This document shows, piece after piece, positions 7,683 through 16,717 of a stretch of DNA of 64,000 nucleotides (position 1 is its first letter; each line of letters starts with the position of its first letter). The notes under the pieces were generated by a model, which saw only the letters and a program-made list of their open reading frames with translations, searched no databases and had not been told where the DNA came from. The stretch is taken from NCBI RefSeq assembly GCF_000013565.1, contig NC_007802.1, positions 1,054,001 to 1,118,000 on the forward strand, given 5' to 3'. Source of the stretch: Jannaschia sp. CCS1 (GTDB lineage Bacteria; Pseudomonadota; Alphaproteobacteria; Rhodobacterales; Rhodobacteraceae). The position numbers and the translations under genes are program-made.

Positions 7683-8425
7683 CAGGCGGCTCCTTTCATG
7701 GCTTTGCCGGTCTCCAGGTAGGATTTCAGCGATGAGGCGAGGCGTGCCCATCCTTCGGCAAAGCCCTCCTGGCCCGGGGCCATATCGTAGTGTTCGATGG
7801 TCAGTTTACAGGTCTCTCCCTGGGGCTCGATCAGGTAGACCATGTGAGAGGCGGGGGCGTCGGGGCCCATGAACATCGGCTCAAACGTCGCCGCGATGCG
7901 GGATTTCGGATCCAGTTCGGTGGTGACCTGGCGGAGCATGGGGTTGCCATCGGGCAGGACGAACTCGGTCACGTTGCCGACGCTGGCATTGCCGCGCACC
8001 TCGTTGCACATGAAGTGATACGCGGCCATCTGGTCGGCCTTCGTCAGCGCGTCCCATAGCGCGTCCTGGGTGCAGCGGATGAACGTCTGCATCATGAAAT
8101 CTGGTTTGCCCATTGTGTGGCTCCTTTCAAGTTTTGCTTTTAAATCAGAGAGGTGTCTGGCTTGCGGTTGCAGGAACGGCGCGACCCAACGGTCGAGCAT
8201 CTCCTGCAGGGGCATGGGGTTGAGGTAGTGATACTTGAACCGGCCCTGTCGTTTGGTGACGATCAGGCCCGCGTCTTCCAGCAGCTTGAGGTGCTTCATC
8301 ACGCCGAACCGCGTCATGTCGAGTTGCGGTTCCAGATCCGTGAGGGACTGGCCATCGCGGGCGCGCAGGCTGTCGAGGATGGCGCGGCGGGCCGGGTCGC
8401 TGAGGGCTTTGAACAGGGTATCCAT
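7682..8425 (-). CDS. ArsR-type HTH fused to an SRPBCC (AHSA1-like) domain
   Basis: 247 residues. Residues 1-95 form a winged-helix ArsR domain (MDTLFKALSDPARRAILDSL, then DMTRFGVMKHLKLLEDAGLI as the recognition helix region). Residues about 108-240 form an SRPBCC/AHSA1 lipid-cavity domain (TFIRCTQDALWDALT). The fusion suggests ligand sensing by the SRPBCC domain. No metal-binding ELCVCD-type motif is present. I took the ATG at 8425; an in-frame GTG at 8434 is possible, and neither has a good Shine-Dalgarno. An inverted repeat overlaps this start. Confidence 0.87.
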   Translation of the reverse strand: MDTLFKALSDPARRAILDSLRARDGQSLTDLEPQLDMTRFGVMKHLKLLEDAGLIVTKRQGRFKYHYLNPMPLQEMLDRWVAPFLQPQARHLSDLKAKLERSHTMGKPDFMMQTFIRCTQDALWDALTKADQMAAYHFMCNEVRGNASVGNVTEFVLPDGNPMLRQVTTELDPKSRIAATFEPMFMGPDAPASHMVYLIEPQGETCKLTIEHYDMAPGQEGFAEGWARLASSLKSYLETGKAMKGAA

Positions 8426-8428
8426 GGG

Positions 8429-8446
8429 AATCACTTATAGGTGATT
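8429..8446. promoter_or_regulatory. Putative ArsR-type operator
   Basis: AATCAC-N6-GTGATT, perfect 6-bp arms, lies over and just upstream of the start of the ArsR-SRPBCC gene. This is the size and spacing expected for a winged-helix dimer, so autoregulation is a reasonable inference. Confidence 0.5.
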
Positions 8447-8583
8447 AAATAGTCACGTGACAAGATGGTAACGTAAATAGTGGCGAGGCTCCGCCCATTT
8501 CATGCACGTCCCATTGCAGGCGCGGGCGTTGCGGGGCAGGGTCAGCGGCGTTGAATTGGGGCGTTCAATTGGAGGGATAATCC

Positions 8584-9333
8584 ATGGCCGAGATGCAGTA
8601 TCTTGAGACCGAGGCGGGGCGCCGGCTGGCGTATCACAAGTTCTCGGGCCGCCGGACGGGGGTGGTGTTTCTGGGCGGATTGCGCTCGGATATGACCGGG
8701 TCCAAGGCGATGCATCTGGAGGCGTGGGCGCGGCGGTCGGGGCGAGAGTTCCTGCGGTTCGACTATTCGGGCCATGGCGAGTCGTCCGGCGCGTTCACCG
8801 ATGGCTGCATCAGCGATTGGGCCGATGACGCCATGGCCGCCATTGATGCCCTGACCGAAGGGCCGCAGGTCATCGTCGGATCCAGCATGGGCGGCTGGAT
8901 CAGCCTTCTGATGGCCAAGCATCGTCCCGACCGGATGGCGGGGCTTGTGACCATCGCCGCCGCCCCGGACTTCACGGAAAACGGCTATTGGAAGGCCTGG
9001 GATGACGCCAAGCGCAAGACGTTGAAGGAGGAGGGGCAGGTGGCCCTGCCGTCGGAATACGGCGACGCGATGATCATCACCAAGCGGCTGATCGAGGATG
9101 GGCGCGACCACCTGATCCTGAACGACCCCCTGCGCATTGATGTGCCTGTGCGGATGTTGCAGGGCACGGCGGATGTCGACGTGACGATGGATGTGGCTTT
9201 GGGGCTGCTGGACCATCTGGAAGGGCCCGATATCCGGCTGGAACTGGTCAAGGATGCCGATCACCGCTTCTCGGATGCCGCCTGCCTCGACACGATCACG
9301 CGCGCCATCGAAGAAGTGCTGACGAATGCGTAG
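8584..9333 (+). CDS. Alpha/beta hydrolase (ABHD10-like)
   Basis: A 249-residue cytoplasmic hydrolase. The nucleophile elbow is GSSMGGW (Ser101), preceded by FDYSGHGESSG, the usual oxyanion region. The acid is likely Asp in GTADVDV and the histidine is in DADHRFSD. The layout fits the palmitoyl-thioesterase/ABHD10-like subgroup. GGAGGG precedes the ATG. The stop overlaps the start of a second hydrolase by 8 bp, so the two hydrolases form one unit; substrate unknown. Confidence 0.9.
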   Translation: MAEMQYLETEAGRRLAYHKFSGRRTGVVFLGGLRSDMTGSKAMHLEAWARRSGREFLRFDYSGHGESSGAFTDGCISDWADDAMAAIDALTEGPQVIVGSSMGGWISLLMAKHRPDRMAGLVTIAAAPDFTENGYWKAWDDAKRKTLKEEGQVALPSEYGDAMIITKRLIEDGRDHLILNDPLRIDVPVRMLQGTADVDVTMDVALGLLDHLEGPDIRLELVKDADHRFSDAACLDTITRAIEEVLTNA

Positions 9334-10297
9334 GCTCTTCTGGTTTTGCGCCTGTCTGGGTCTGGCCGTGCTGCTTTTCTTCACCGTTGTCCCACGCGAG
9401 GCAGTGGACCGGGGCGCGATTGAAGAGCCGGACCGAACCGACCCCGCCGCCTGGCTGGCCGAACGCGAAGCGCGGTTTGACGACATCACCGACGGCGCGG
9501 AGGCGCGGATCATCTGGGCCGGGGCCGAGGGGGACGAGACGCAAACCGTTCTGCTCTACATCCACGGCTTCTCGGCTACATCCGAGGAAATCCGCCCGGT
9601 CCCCGACCGGGTCGCCCGTGCCCTTGGCGCGAACCTGATCTTTGCGCGCCTGCCCGGTCACGGACGCTCGGGCGCTGCAATGGCAGAGCCGCGGGCGGGC
9701 GACTGGCTGGATGAGGTCGACGTGATGCTGAGCCTGGCCCGCGACATCGGGGACCGTGTTGTCATCATGGGCACATCGACCGGCGGCACGCTGGCATCCT
9801 GGGCGGCGAGCGATCCCGATATGGCCCGTGACGTGGCCGCGCTGGTGCTGATTTCACCGAATTATCAGGTGGCCAATCCGGCGGGCGCGTTGGTGGAATG
9901 GCCCGCTGCACGCCTCTGGGTGCCGTGGATTGCCGGGGCGGAGCGCAGGTTCGAGCCGCTCAATGAGGGGCAGGAGACCTACTGGACAACAACCTATCCG
10001 ACCGTGGCCACCGTGACGCTTGGCACGCTTCTGCGTGAGGCCCGCGCGCGGGATTACAGCGGTGTGCGGATCCCGGCCCTATTCGTGTTCTCGGATATGG
10101 ATCAGGTGATCTCCGCCCCTGCCGTGCGGGAGTTTGCGGGCGCCTGGGGTGGGGAGGCGACGCTGATCCCCGTGGCCGTCTCGGAGGCGGGGGGCGATCC
10201 GTCCAACCACGTGATCGCGGGCGATATTCTGAGCCCCGCCTTGACGGATCGTGTGGCCGAGGACGTCACCGAATGGCTGCGTGAGACGCTGTTTTAG
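9326..10297 (+). CDS. Membrane-anchored or secreted alpha/beta hydrolase
   Basis: 323 residues. An N-terminal hydrophobic segment (about 4-20) indicates membrane anchoring or export. The catalytic machinery is visible: HGFSATSEE oxyanion region (about residue 80), GTSTGG nucleophile elbow (Ser151), an Asp in FSDMDQVIS and the C-terminal His in SNHVI. It is likely a carboxylesterase or lysophospholipase. Translationally overlapped with the preceding hydrolase. Confidence 0.88.
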   Translation: MRRLFWFCACLGLAVLLFFTVVPREAVDRGAIEEPDRTDPAAWLAEREARFDDITDGAEARIIWAGAEGDETQTVLLYIHGFSATSEEIRPVPDRVARALGANLIFARLPGHGRSGAAMAEPRAGDWLDEVDVMLSLARDIGDRVVIMGTSTGGTLASWAASDPDMARDVAALVLISPNYQVANPAGALVEWPAARLWVPWIAGAERRFEPLNEGQETYWTTTYPTVATVTLGTLLREARARDYSGVRIPALFVFSDMDQVISAPAVREFAGAWGGEATLIPVAVSEAGGDPSNHVIAGDILSPALTDRVAEDVTEWLRETLF

Positions 10298-10468
10298 CGC
10301 CTGTGACGTCAGAGCTTTGTCGCGCCGAAACGCGGCATGACATCGATGGGGACACGTTGGTGATCCGGCAGCGTATCGGCCCATTGTTTTTGCAATCGTA
10401 TGCAGATTCTTCTTGAAGCGGGTCGAGGCCCTTGTATCCTTGCGCTGACCAGTGGCGGAGGGAATGCG

Positions 10469-11794
10469 ATGGCCGAGTATCTGAAACGGGGCAAACCAGC
10501 CGATGAACGTGCGGAAGATGACGCCAAGGTGCGCCACACCGTCGAGGGCATCCTGGGCGATATCGAGGCGCGGGGCGATGCGGCGGTGCGCGATCTGTCG
10601 GCTAAATTCGATGGGTATTCGCCTGAAGCGTTTCGCCTGAGCGCCTCGGAGATCGAGGCCGCGATGCAGAAGGTCTCCACCCGGGAGATGGAAGATATCC
10701 GCTTTGCCCAGACCCAGATCCGCCGGTTTGCCGAGGCGCAGCGCGCGTCGATGACCGACATCGAAGTGGAAACGATGCCGGGCGTGATCCTGGGCCACAA
10801 GAATATCCCGGTGAATTCCGTGGGCTGCTATGTGCCCGGCGGCAAGTTCCCGATGGTCGCCTCCGCCCATATGTCGGTGCTGACGGCGAAAGTGGCAGGC
10901 GTGAAACGCGTCGTGGCCTCCGCCCCGCCGATGAACGGTGCGCCGCACCCGGCGATCGTGGCCGCGATGCATGAAGGCGGCGCCGATGAAATCCTGTGCC
11001 TGGGCGGCGTGCAAGCCGTGGGCGCGATGGCGATTGGAACGGAAACGGTGAAGCCCGTCGATATGTTGGTGGGGCCGGGCAATGCCTTTGTGGCGGAAGC
11101 GAAGCGACAGCTCTTTGGCCGCGTGGGGATTGACCTGTTCGCCGGCCCGACAGAGACCTGCGTGATCGCCGATGAGACCGTCGACGGGGAGATGTGCGCC
11201 ACGGACCTGCTGGGGCAGGCGGAGCATGGGTATAACTCCCCCGCCGTGCTGATCACCAATTCGCGCAGGTTGGCCGATGACACCCTGGCCGAGATCGAGC
11301 GGATCCTTGGGATCCTGCCCACCGCCGAGACGGCGCGCGTGTCTTGGGAGGATTACGGAGAGGTCATCGTCTGCGACAGTTACGACGAGATGCTGGCCGT
11401 GTCCGAGGACATCGCGTCGGAGCATATCCAAGTGATGACCGACCGCGACGACTGGTTTCTGGAGAACATGACCAGCTATGGCGCGCTGTTTCTGGGGCCG
11501 CGCACGAACGTGGCCAATGGCGACAAGGTGATTGGCACGAACCACACGCTGCCGACGAAGAAGGCGGGCCGGTATACGGGTGGGCTTTGGGTTGGAAAGT
11601 TCCTGAAAACGCATTCGTATCAGAAGGTTGTGACGGATGAGGCGGCGACGCTGGTCGGTGAATACGGCTCGCGTCTGTGCATGTTGGAGGGCTTCGTGGG
11701 CCACGCGGAGCAATGCAACATCCGCGTGCGCCGGTATGGCGGGTTGAATGTGCCCTATGGCGAGGGCGCGCCCTACCACGACGCGGCGGAGTAG
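10469..11794 (+). CDS. HpsN-like sulfopropanediol/HisD-family dehydrogenase
   Basis: A 441-residue NAD- and zinc-dependent dehydrogenase of the histidinol dehydrogenase superfamily. Family residues are present: [28 protein letters not shown], the zinc ligands in GQAEHGY, the catalytic Glu-His in SEHIQVM, and GHAEQCNIR near the end. The YVPGGKFPM region and a length of about 440 fit the HpsN branch (2,3-dihydroxypropane-1-sulfonate oxidation) better than true HisD. No his genes are near. The hps-type transporter is also absent, so the substrate could be another vicinal diol. The start at 10469 follows GGCGGAGGG. It heads a plus-strand cluster but is followed by a terminator. Confidence 0.85.
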   Translation: MAEYLKRGKPADERAEDDAKVRHTVEGILGDIEARGDAAVRDLSAKFDGYSPEAFRLSASEIEAAMQKVSTREMEDIRFAQTQIRRFAEAQRASMTDIEVETMPGVILGHKNIPVNSVGCYVPGGKFPMVASAHMSVLTAKVAGVKRVVASAPPMNGAPHPAIVAAMHEGGADEILCLGGVQAVGAMAIGTETVKPVDMLVGPGNAFVAEAKRQLFGRVGIDLFAGPTETCVIADETVDGEMCATDLLGQAEHGYNSPAVLITNSRRLADDTLAEIERILGILPTAETARVSWEDYGEVIVCDSYDEMLAVSEDIASEHIQVMTDRDDWFLENMTSYGALFLGPRTNVANGDKVIGTNHTLPTKKAGRYTGGLWVGKFLKTHSYQKVVTDEAATLVGEYGSRLCMLEGFVGHAEQCNIRVRRYGGLNVPYGEGAPYHDAAE

Positions 11795-11800
11795 GTTTTG

Positions 11801-11851
11801 GGGGTGGCGGGCCCCGCCCGCCCACCCCTTTTTGTGGGGGCCAGCCCCCAC
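11801..11851 (+). terminator. Double hairpin terminator after the HpsN-like gene
   Basis: GGGGTGGCGGG pairs with CCCGCCCACCCC (one bulge) and is followed by TTTTT, a canonical intrinsic terminator (11801-11833). A second hairpin GTGGGGG-CCAG-CCCCCAC follows at once, then CACCCCCGGGATATTT. A related GC-rich hairpin occurs at 44336. Confidence 0.75.
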
Positions 11852-11897
11852 ACCCCCGGGATATTTAGAGAACGGGGAAACAGGGAGAGTGCCGCCG

Positions 11898-12848
11898 GTG
11901 AGCGACGCGTTTCAACGAGCAAAAGATGGCGTGGCCGAGGTCCGGGCGTCTGGCCGATTGGGGGGGTGTGCGGCCGACGGATGTGCGGTGCATCTGGCGC
12001 ACCCGTTCGAGAGCCTGGATCTGGCCGGGTATCACGGCGTTCTGGATCAGTTGGCGACGGCCTTCCCGGATCTGGAGCGGCGGGTAACGGTTGAGGTCGC
12101 GGGTCGCGATGGCCATGGGCAGCTTTGGATCGGGTATTGCGGGTATTGGTGTGGGCGTTTTGATGCGCCGTTTCTGGACATTCCACCGACGCGGCGGATG
12201 GCGGCGATGCGGTTCCATGATTTTGTCCGGGTGGACGATGGCCGTGTCGTGGAGATGCAGTCCCTGTGGGATCTGCCGGAGTTGATGATGCAGGCCGGTG
12301 TCTGGCCCTTGTCACCATCGCTCGGGCGCGAATGGCAGGTGCCCGGCCCCGCCACGCAGGACGGGTTGGCCGTGTCCGGTGATGGAGCGGCGGCGTTGCA
12401 GGTCGTGGGCGATATGCTTGGCGGGCTTGGGAATGATCCGGCAGGCACGCCCCGCGATGTGATGGCGCGCTTCTGGCATGAGGGATGTTCCTGGTACGGG
12501 CCGTCGGGCATCGGAACCGCGCGCGGTATTGACGGGTTCCGCAGCCACCATCAGGCGCCGTTTCTGGGCGCCATGCCGGACCGAAGATCCTATGTGGACG
12601 CCGGGCATTTCTTCGCAGAGGGTGCGTATGTGGGCTTCACGGCGTGGCCTGGGATGGCCTGCACTCTCACCGGCGGCAGCTGGTTGGGGATCGCGGGCGC
12701 GGGTCAGGAGATCACGATGCGGAGCCTCGATTTCTGGCGGGTGGAGGGCGGCAAGATCGCCGAGAACTGGGTGCTGGTGGATCTGCTTCACGTCTATGAC
12801 CAACTTGGTGTGGACGTGCTGGCGCGGATGCGGGAGCTTGCGAGATGA
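11898..12848 (+). CDS. Double SnoaL-like (NTF2-fold) protein 1
   Basis: 316 residues, apparently two consecutive NTF2/SnoaL-like domains (about 1-150 and 165-316). Landmarks are WIGYCGYWCGRF then MRFHDFVRVDDGRVVEMQSLWDLP in the first half, and RFWHEGCSWYGPSGIG with MRSLDFWRVEGGKIAENWVLVD in the second. Such proteins act as cyclases, isomerases or dehydratases on small substrates. The GTG at 11898 was chosen for GGGAGA upstream. It is related in architecture to the gene at 14735 in the same cluster. Confidence 0.8.
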   Translation: MSDAFQRAKDGVAEVRASGRLGGCAADGCAVHLAHPFESLDLAGYHGVLDQLATAFPDLERRVTVEVAGRDGHGQLWIGYCGYWCGRFDAPFLDIPPTRRMAAMRFHDFVRVDDGRVVEMQSLWDLPELMMQAGVWPLSPSLGREWQVPGPATQDGLAVSGDGAAALQVVGDMLGGLGNDPAGTPRDVMARFWHEGCSWYGPSGIGTARGIDGFRSHHQAPFLGAMPDRRSYVDAGHFFAEGAYVGFTAWPGMACTLTGGSWLGIAGAGQEITMRSLDFWRVEGGKIAENWVLVDLLHVYDQLGVDVLARMRELAR

Positions 12849-12948
12849 GAGACCTGAACTTGACGAAATGCCTCCAATTCATAGGCTTATCCCCAGAATT
12901 TTCCCTAGAGCGTGTGAAAATCGAACCTTTCCCGGACGGAGCCGTGTC

Positions 12949-13704
12949 ATGAGCCTGCCGCGTACCCCGTCATTCTCCCTCGCTGGACAGCGGGCGTTTG
13001 TGCCCGGCGGATCGCGCGGGATTGGCCTTGGATGCGCGGTCGCGCTGGCCGAGGCGGGGGCCCATGTGGTGATCGCCGCGCGGGGCAGGGATGCGGTGGA
13101 CGCGGCTATGGCCGAGATAACGCAGGCCGGGTTTTCGGCCGAGGGGATCACGCTCGACATCACCGATGTCGATGCGACCCGCGCCGCTGTTGCCGCTATG
13201 GGGCGGCTGGATATCCTGTGCAACTCCGCAGGCCTTGCGCGCCATACGCCTGCCACCGACACCACGCCCGAGGATTTCGATGCCGTGCAGGCCGTCAATG
13301 TGCGCGCCGCCTATTTTCTGGCGCAGGCCGCCGCCGCGCAGATGATTGATGGCGGGTCGATCATTCAGGTCTCCAGCCAGATGGGTCATGTGGGCGGTAT
13401 TGATCGCGCAGTCTATTGCGCCACAAAACACGCGGTGGAAGGTTTCACCAAGGCCATGGCCATCGAATGGGGGCCGCGCAATATTCGCGTCAACACGCTG
13501 TGCCCCACATTCATTCGCACGCCGCTGACGGCCCCCACCTTCGCGGATCCCGAAAAACGCGCCTGGATCGAGAGCAAGATCAAGTTGCCGCGCGTGGCAG
13601 AGGTGGAGGATATCATGGGGGCGGTTCTGTTTCTGGCATCGGGTGCCAGCGCCATGGTGACGGGCACGTCGATCCTTGTCGACGGGGGATGGACGGCGGG
13701 ATGA
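12949..13704 (+). CDS. Short-chain dehydrogenase/reductase
   Basis: A 251-residue classical SDR: cofactor motif GGSRGIGLG near residue 18, NSAG strand motif, the catalytic YxxxK as YCATK, and the RVNTLCP segment after it. Rossmann-fold oxidoreductase using NAD(P). The ATG at 12949 was selected because the fold starts right after it. Its TGA overlaps the ATG of the LacI gene (ATGA), tying it to the same catabolic operon. Confidence 0.93.
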   Translation: MSLPRTPSFSLAGQRAFVPGGSRGIGLGCAVALAEAGAHVVIAARGRDAVDAAMAEITQAGFSAEGITLDITDVDATRAAVAAMGRLDILCNSAGLARHTPATDTTPEDFDAVQAVNVRAAYFLAQAAAAQMIDGGSIIQVSSQMGHVGGIDRAVYCATKHAVEGFTKAMAIEWGPRNIRVNTLCPTFIRTPLTAPTFADPEKRAWIESKIKLPRVAEVEDIMGAVLFLASGASAMVTGTSILVDGGWTAG

Positions 13705-14738
13705 TTGATCGCGCGCCCATTACAGGGAAAGTCACCTCCATCGACGTGGCGCAGCGGGCAGGCGTCAGCCAATCGGCGGTCAGCCGGGTCTTCACGCCGG
13801 GGGCCAGCGTGTCCAAGAAGATGGAGGCGCGGGTGCGCGAAGCCGCTGACGATCTGGGCTACCGGCCCAATGTGCTGGCGCGGTCGCTGATCACCGGACG
13901 CTCGCGGATTATCGGGCTGGTCGTGGCGCATCTGGACAATTCCTTCTACCCCGATGCGCTGGAAAAACTCAGCGCCGCGCTTCAGGCCAAGGGCTACCAT
14001 ATCCTTGTGTTCATGGCTGGAAATTCGGGCGATGACGTCGACAGCGTGATCCACGATCTGATGGATTATCAGGTGGATGGGATCATCACGGCCTCCATCA
14101 ACCTCAGCGGTGAATTGACCGACCGGTGCCGGGCTGCGGGCCTTCCGGTGCTGTTGTTCAACCGGGGGATCGAAGGCTCGGGCCTCAGTTCGGTCACGTC
14201 GGCCAACCGGATCGGCGGGGCTGCGGTGGCCAATACGCTTCTGGACGCGGGCCATACAAAAATTGCCACGATCTCGGGCTGGATGGGGGCGTCCACCGGG
14301 CGGGATCGCCGCGATGGTTTCGTGGCGGCGCTGGAGGCGCGGGGCGCACAGGTCCATGCCGAGGCCGATGGCTTGTATGACCGCGACACAGCCGCCCGGG
14401 TCGCCCGCGACATGATGCAGGCCGCACATCCCCCCGACGCGATTTTCGTGGGCAACGACCATATGGCCATGGCCGTCATGGACACGCTGCGCTTTGATCT
14501 GGGCCTGAGCGTGCCCGATGACGTGTCCATCATCGGCTATGACGATGTGCCGATGGCGGCCTGGCCGTCCTACAACCTGACGACGCTGCGCCAGCCGGTG
14601 AACCGGATGGTGGAGGCGACAGTCGACACCATGCTTGATGAAATCGAAACCGGGCGCGCGCCTGGCACGCGGGTCGAGATTGAGGGGGAGCTGATCCTCC
14701 GCACCTCTGCCCGCCTTCCCAAAGGACCAACCATATGA
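13701..14738 (+). CDS. LacI-family transcriptional regulator
   Basis: 345 residues. The N-terminal LacI HTH (SIDVAQRAGVSQSAVSRVFT, hinge helix NVLARSLITGRS) is followed by a periplasmic-binding-protein-like sensor domain with VGNDHMAMAVMDTLR and the PDDVSIIGYDD motif. It lies inside the HpsN/SnoaL/SDR cluster with ATGA overlaps on both sides, so it is probably the local repressor responding to a sugar-like or polyol effector. The effector cannot be read from sequence. Confidence 0.95.
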   Translation: MIDRAPITGKVTSIDVAQRAGVSQSAVSRVFTPGASVSKKMEARVREAADDLGYRPNVLARSLITGRSRIIGLVVAHLDNSFYPDALEKLSAALQAKGYHILVFMAGNSGDDVDSVIHDLMDYQVDGIITASINLSGELTDRCRAAGLPVLLFNRGIEGSGLSSVTSANRIGGAAVANTLLDAGHTKIATISGWMGASTGRDRRDGFVAALEARGAQVHAEADGLYDRDTAARVARDMMQAAHPPDAIFVGNDHMAMAVMDTLRFDLGLSVPDDVSIIGYDDVPMAAWPSYNLTTLRQPVNRMVEATVDTMLDEIETGRAPGTRVEIEGELILRTSARLPKGPTI

Positions 14739-15724
14739 AGGGCTTCGACGCCAAATTCCGCGATTTCCCCGACTACATCGTCGGCATCACCAAGGAGATT
14801 TGGGAGGATCGCGGCATCGCGACCCTGCACGAGTATTACGCAGAAGACATCGTGGTGCGCTCTCCGGCCTCGGTCGTGACCGGCAACCAGGGCGTGATCG
14901 CGGCGACCATGGCAACGCTGGCCGAATTCCCGGACCGCGTGCTTCTGGGTGAAGATGTGATCTGGTCCGGCACGCCGGAGGACGGGATGCTGTCGTCGCA
15001 CCGCATCATCAGTCAGGCGACCCATGCGGGCGATGGAGTGTACGGCGCGGCGACGGGCAAAAGGCTGGAATACCGCATCCTCGCCGATTGCCATGCGAAG
15101 AATAACGCCATCGACGATGAATGGCTGATCCGCGATCAGACCGCGATCGTGACGCAACTTGGTTGGACCCCGCGCGACTATGCCGCCGATCTGATCATGC
15201 GCGAAGGGGGGCCGGAGGCCTGTGTGAAGCCGCTGACGCCCGACACGGATCAGCCCGGCCCCTACAAGGGACGCGGCAATGACAACCCATGGGGCGAGCG
15301 GCTGGCCGATGTGCTGACCCGCATCATGGGTGCGGATATGGCCGCGATCCCAGAGGTGTATGACCGTGCCTGCCATCTGGAATATCCCGGCCATGTCACC
15401 GCCCATGGCCCGGCAGAGGCCGACAGGTTCTGGATGTCCCTGCGCGCCGCCTTCCCGAACGCGGCGTTCACCATCGACCACCAGATCGGGCGCGAGGATG
15501 ACCACATGCCGCCGCGCGCCGCGATCCGCTGGAGCCTGCACGGCACCCATGAAGGCTGGGGCGGGTTTGGCCAACCCACCGGTGCGGAGGTCTATATCGT
15601 CGGGATCACCCATGCGGAGTTTGGCCAGGTCGGCACGGCCGAGCCGAAGTTGCGCCGGGAATATACGCTGTTTGACGAGACGTCCGTGTGGAAACAGATT
15701 CTGCTGCATGAGGCGGCAAAATGA
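14735..15724 (+). CDS. Double SnoaL-like (NTF2-fold) protein 2
   Basis: 329 residues, two SnoaL-like domains. The first has LHEYYAEDIVVRSPASVVTGNQGV and MLSSHRIISQATHAG; the second has YDRACHLEYPGHVTAHGPAEA and RWSLHGTHEGWGGFGQPTG, the usual SnoaL/ester-cyclase pattern. Coupled to the LacI gene and to RidA by ATGA overlaps. Together with the gene at 11898 it gives the cluster two double-domain SnoaL proteins, likely acting on successive intermediates. Substrate unknown. Confidence 0.85.
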   Translation: MKGFDAKFRDFPDYIVGITKEIWEDRGIATLHEYYAEDIVVRSPASVVTGNQGVIAATMATLAEFPDRVLLGEDVIWSGTPEDGMLSSHRIISQATHAGDGVYGAATGKRLEYRILADCHAKNNAIDDEWLIRDQTAIVTQLGWTPRDYAADLIMREGGPEACVKPLTPDTDQPGPYKGRGNDNPWGERLADVLTRIMGADMAAIPEVYDRACHLEYPGHVTAHGPAEADRFWMSLRAAFPNAAFTIDHQIGREDDHMPPRAAIRWSLHGTHEGWGGFGQPTGAEVYIVGITHAEFGQVGTAEPKLRREYTLFDETSVWKQILLHEAAK

Positions 15725-16119
15725 CCAAACCGCGCGCCATCACGCCCGCCGGGATGGAGGGGTATGTCGACGACTGGCACATGTCGCCGGGCCTGATGGT
15801 CGGTGATTTCCTGTTCCTGACCGGCATGACGGGCGCGGGCCCGGACGGCATCGTTGACCCCGATCCGGAAACGCAGATCCGGCTCGCGTTCCAACGGGCT
15901 GACGCCGTCTTGCAGGAGGCGGGTCTGAGCTTTGCGCATGTGGTTGAGATGACCAGCTACCATGTGGGTATTGCATCCCACATCGATGCATTTCGGGCGA
16001 TCCGCAGCGAGTATGTCGCCGCGCCGCATCCCGCCTGGACGGCGATAGAAGTCGCCGGGTTCGTGACACCGGGCACCGTGTGTGAGTTGCGCATTGTCGC
16101 CCATCGGACCCCCGTGTGA
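15721..16119 (+). CDS. RidA/YjgF-family protein
   Basis: A 132-residue single RidA domain. Landmarks are GDFLFLTGMTG, an internal helix with VVEMTSYHVG, and the terminal ELRIVAHR. The catalytic Arg of imine-deaminating RidA proteins is not clearly at its usual place (VAGFVTPGTVCELRI rather than V..L..P...VEI), so it may belong to a divergent, possibly hydrolase-like, subgroup. Last gene of the coupled catabolic cluster. Confidence 0.9.
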   Translation: MTKPRAITPAGMEGYVDDWHMSPGLMVGDFLFLTGMTGAGPDGIVDPDPETQIRLAFQRADAVLQEAGLSFAHVVEMTSYHVGIASHIDAFRAIRSEYVAAPHPAWTAIEVAGFVTPGTVCELRIVAHRTPV

Positions 16120-16219
16120 TGGATACTATTGCGTCTGACAGATCGGCACGAAAAGCCTTGGTCGACCGTGTCGCAATGGATGTGGGGCGGATCATGTTCA
16201 TTCTGAATTGGAGACGTCC

Positions 16220-16717
16220 ATGAAAGCAGCCGCCCTTGTCGCCACCCTACTTGCCAGCCCCGTCGCAGCGGAGGGATTTGCCGTATCTGATCTGCAAACC
16301 CTCTCGGTTGATCTGTCGGCCTTGTCTGGCGGGACCTTTTTGGCCGAAGCCACCTCGCCGCAGCGATTGACGATCATGTGCACGGATTGCGCAGCCTTCC
16401 AGGCCATAGACGTGCGCATCGGTCGCCAGGACGACGGCACGGAGGCGCGGCTGCGCGCAGGCCAGACCACCATCGGTGATGTCCGCGCGATGTGTCAGGC
16501 CCGTGATCCGTCCTGCACGCTGGAGGGGATCGAACAGGGCCGCGCCATCGGTTGGCTCACCACCTATGACGGTGCTGTGACGGGCAGCACGGCGCTGTTG
16601 TTTCTGGATGGCGATCTGCTGACGATCCGGTCCATCGCCGATGATGTCACCACGGCGCGCCGCAACGTCGATGGCGTGCGCGCGGCCCTGGTCCCGGTGA
16701 TTGTGGGGTCGGAATGA
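16220..16717 (+). CDS. Secreted CxxC protein, paralogue 1
   Basis: 165 residues with a clear signal peptide (MKAAALVATLLASPVAAEG; cleavage after AAE or VAA). The mature part has CTDC (about residue 54), then MCQARDPSC, and a C-terminal FLDGDLLTIRSIA strand. It aligns loosely with the next gene, which has CETC, ACQFDPC and VGDRLWSLYV at the same relative places. GGAGA precedes the ATG. Probably periplasmic and disulfide-bonded; no known family. Confidence 0.78.
   Translation: MKAAALVATLLASPVAAEGFAVSDLQTLSVDLSALSGGTFLAEATSPQRLTIMCTDCAAFQAIDVRIGRQDDGTEARLRAGQTTIGDVRAMCQARDPSCTLEGIEQGRAIGWLTTYDGAVTGSTALLFLDGDLLTIRSIADDVTTARRNVDGVRAALVPVIVGSE

Noticed and set aside
10079-11851. 590-codon minus-strand frame opposite the HpsN-like dehydrogenase
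   Set aside because: His/Arg/Gln-rich composition, no family motif, fully covered by real genes on the other strand.
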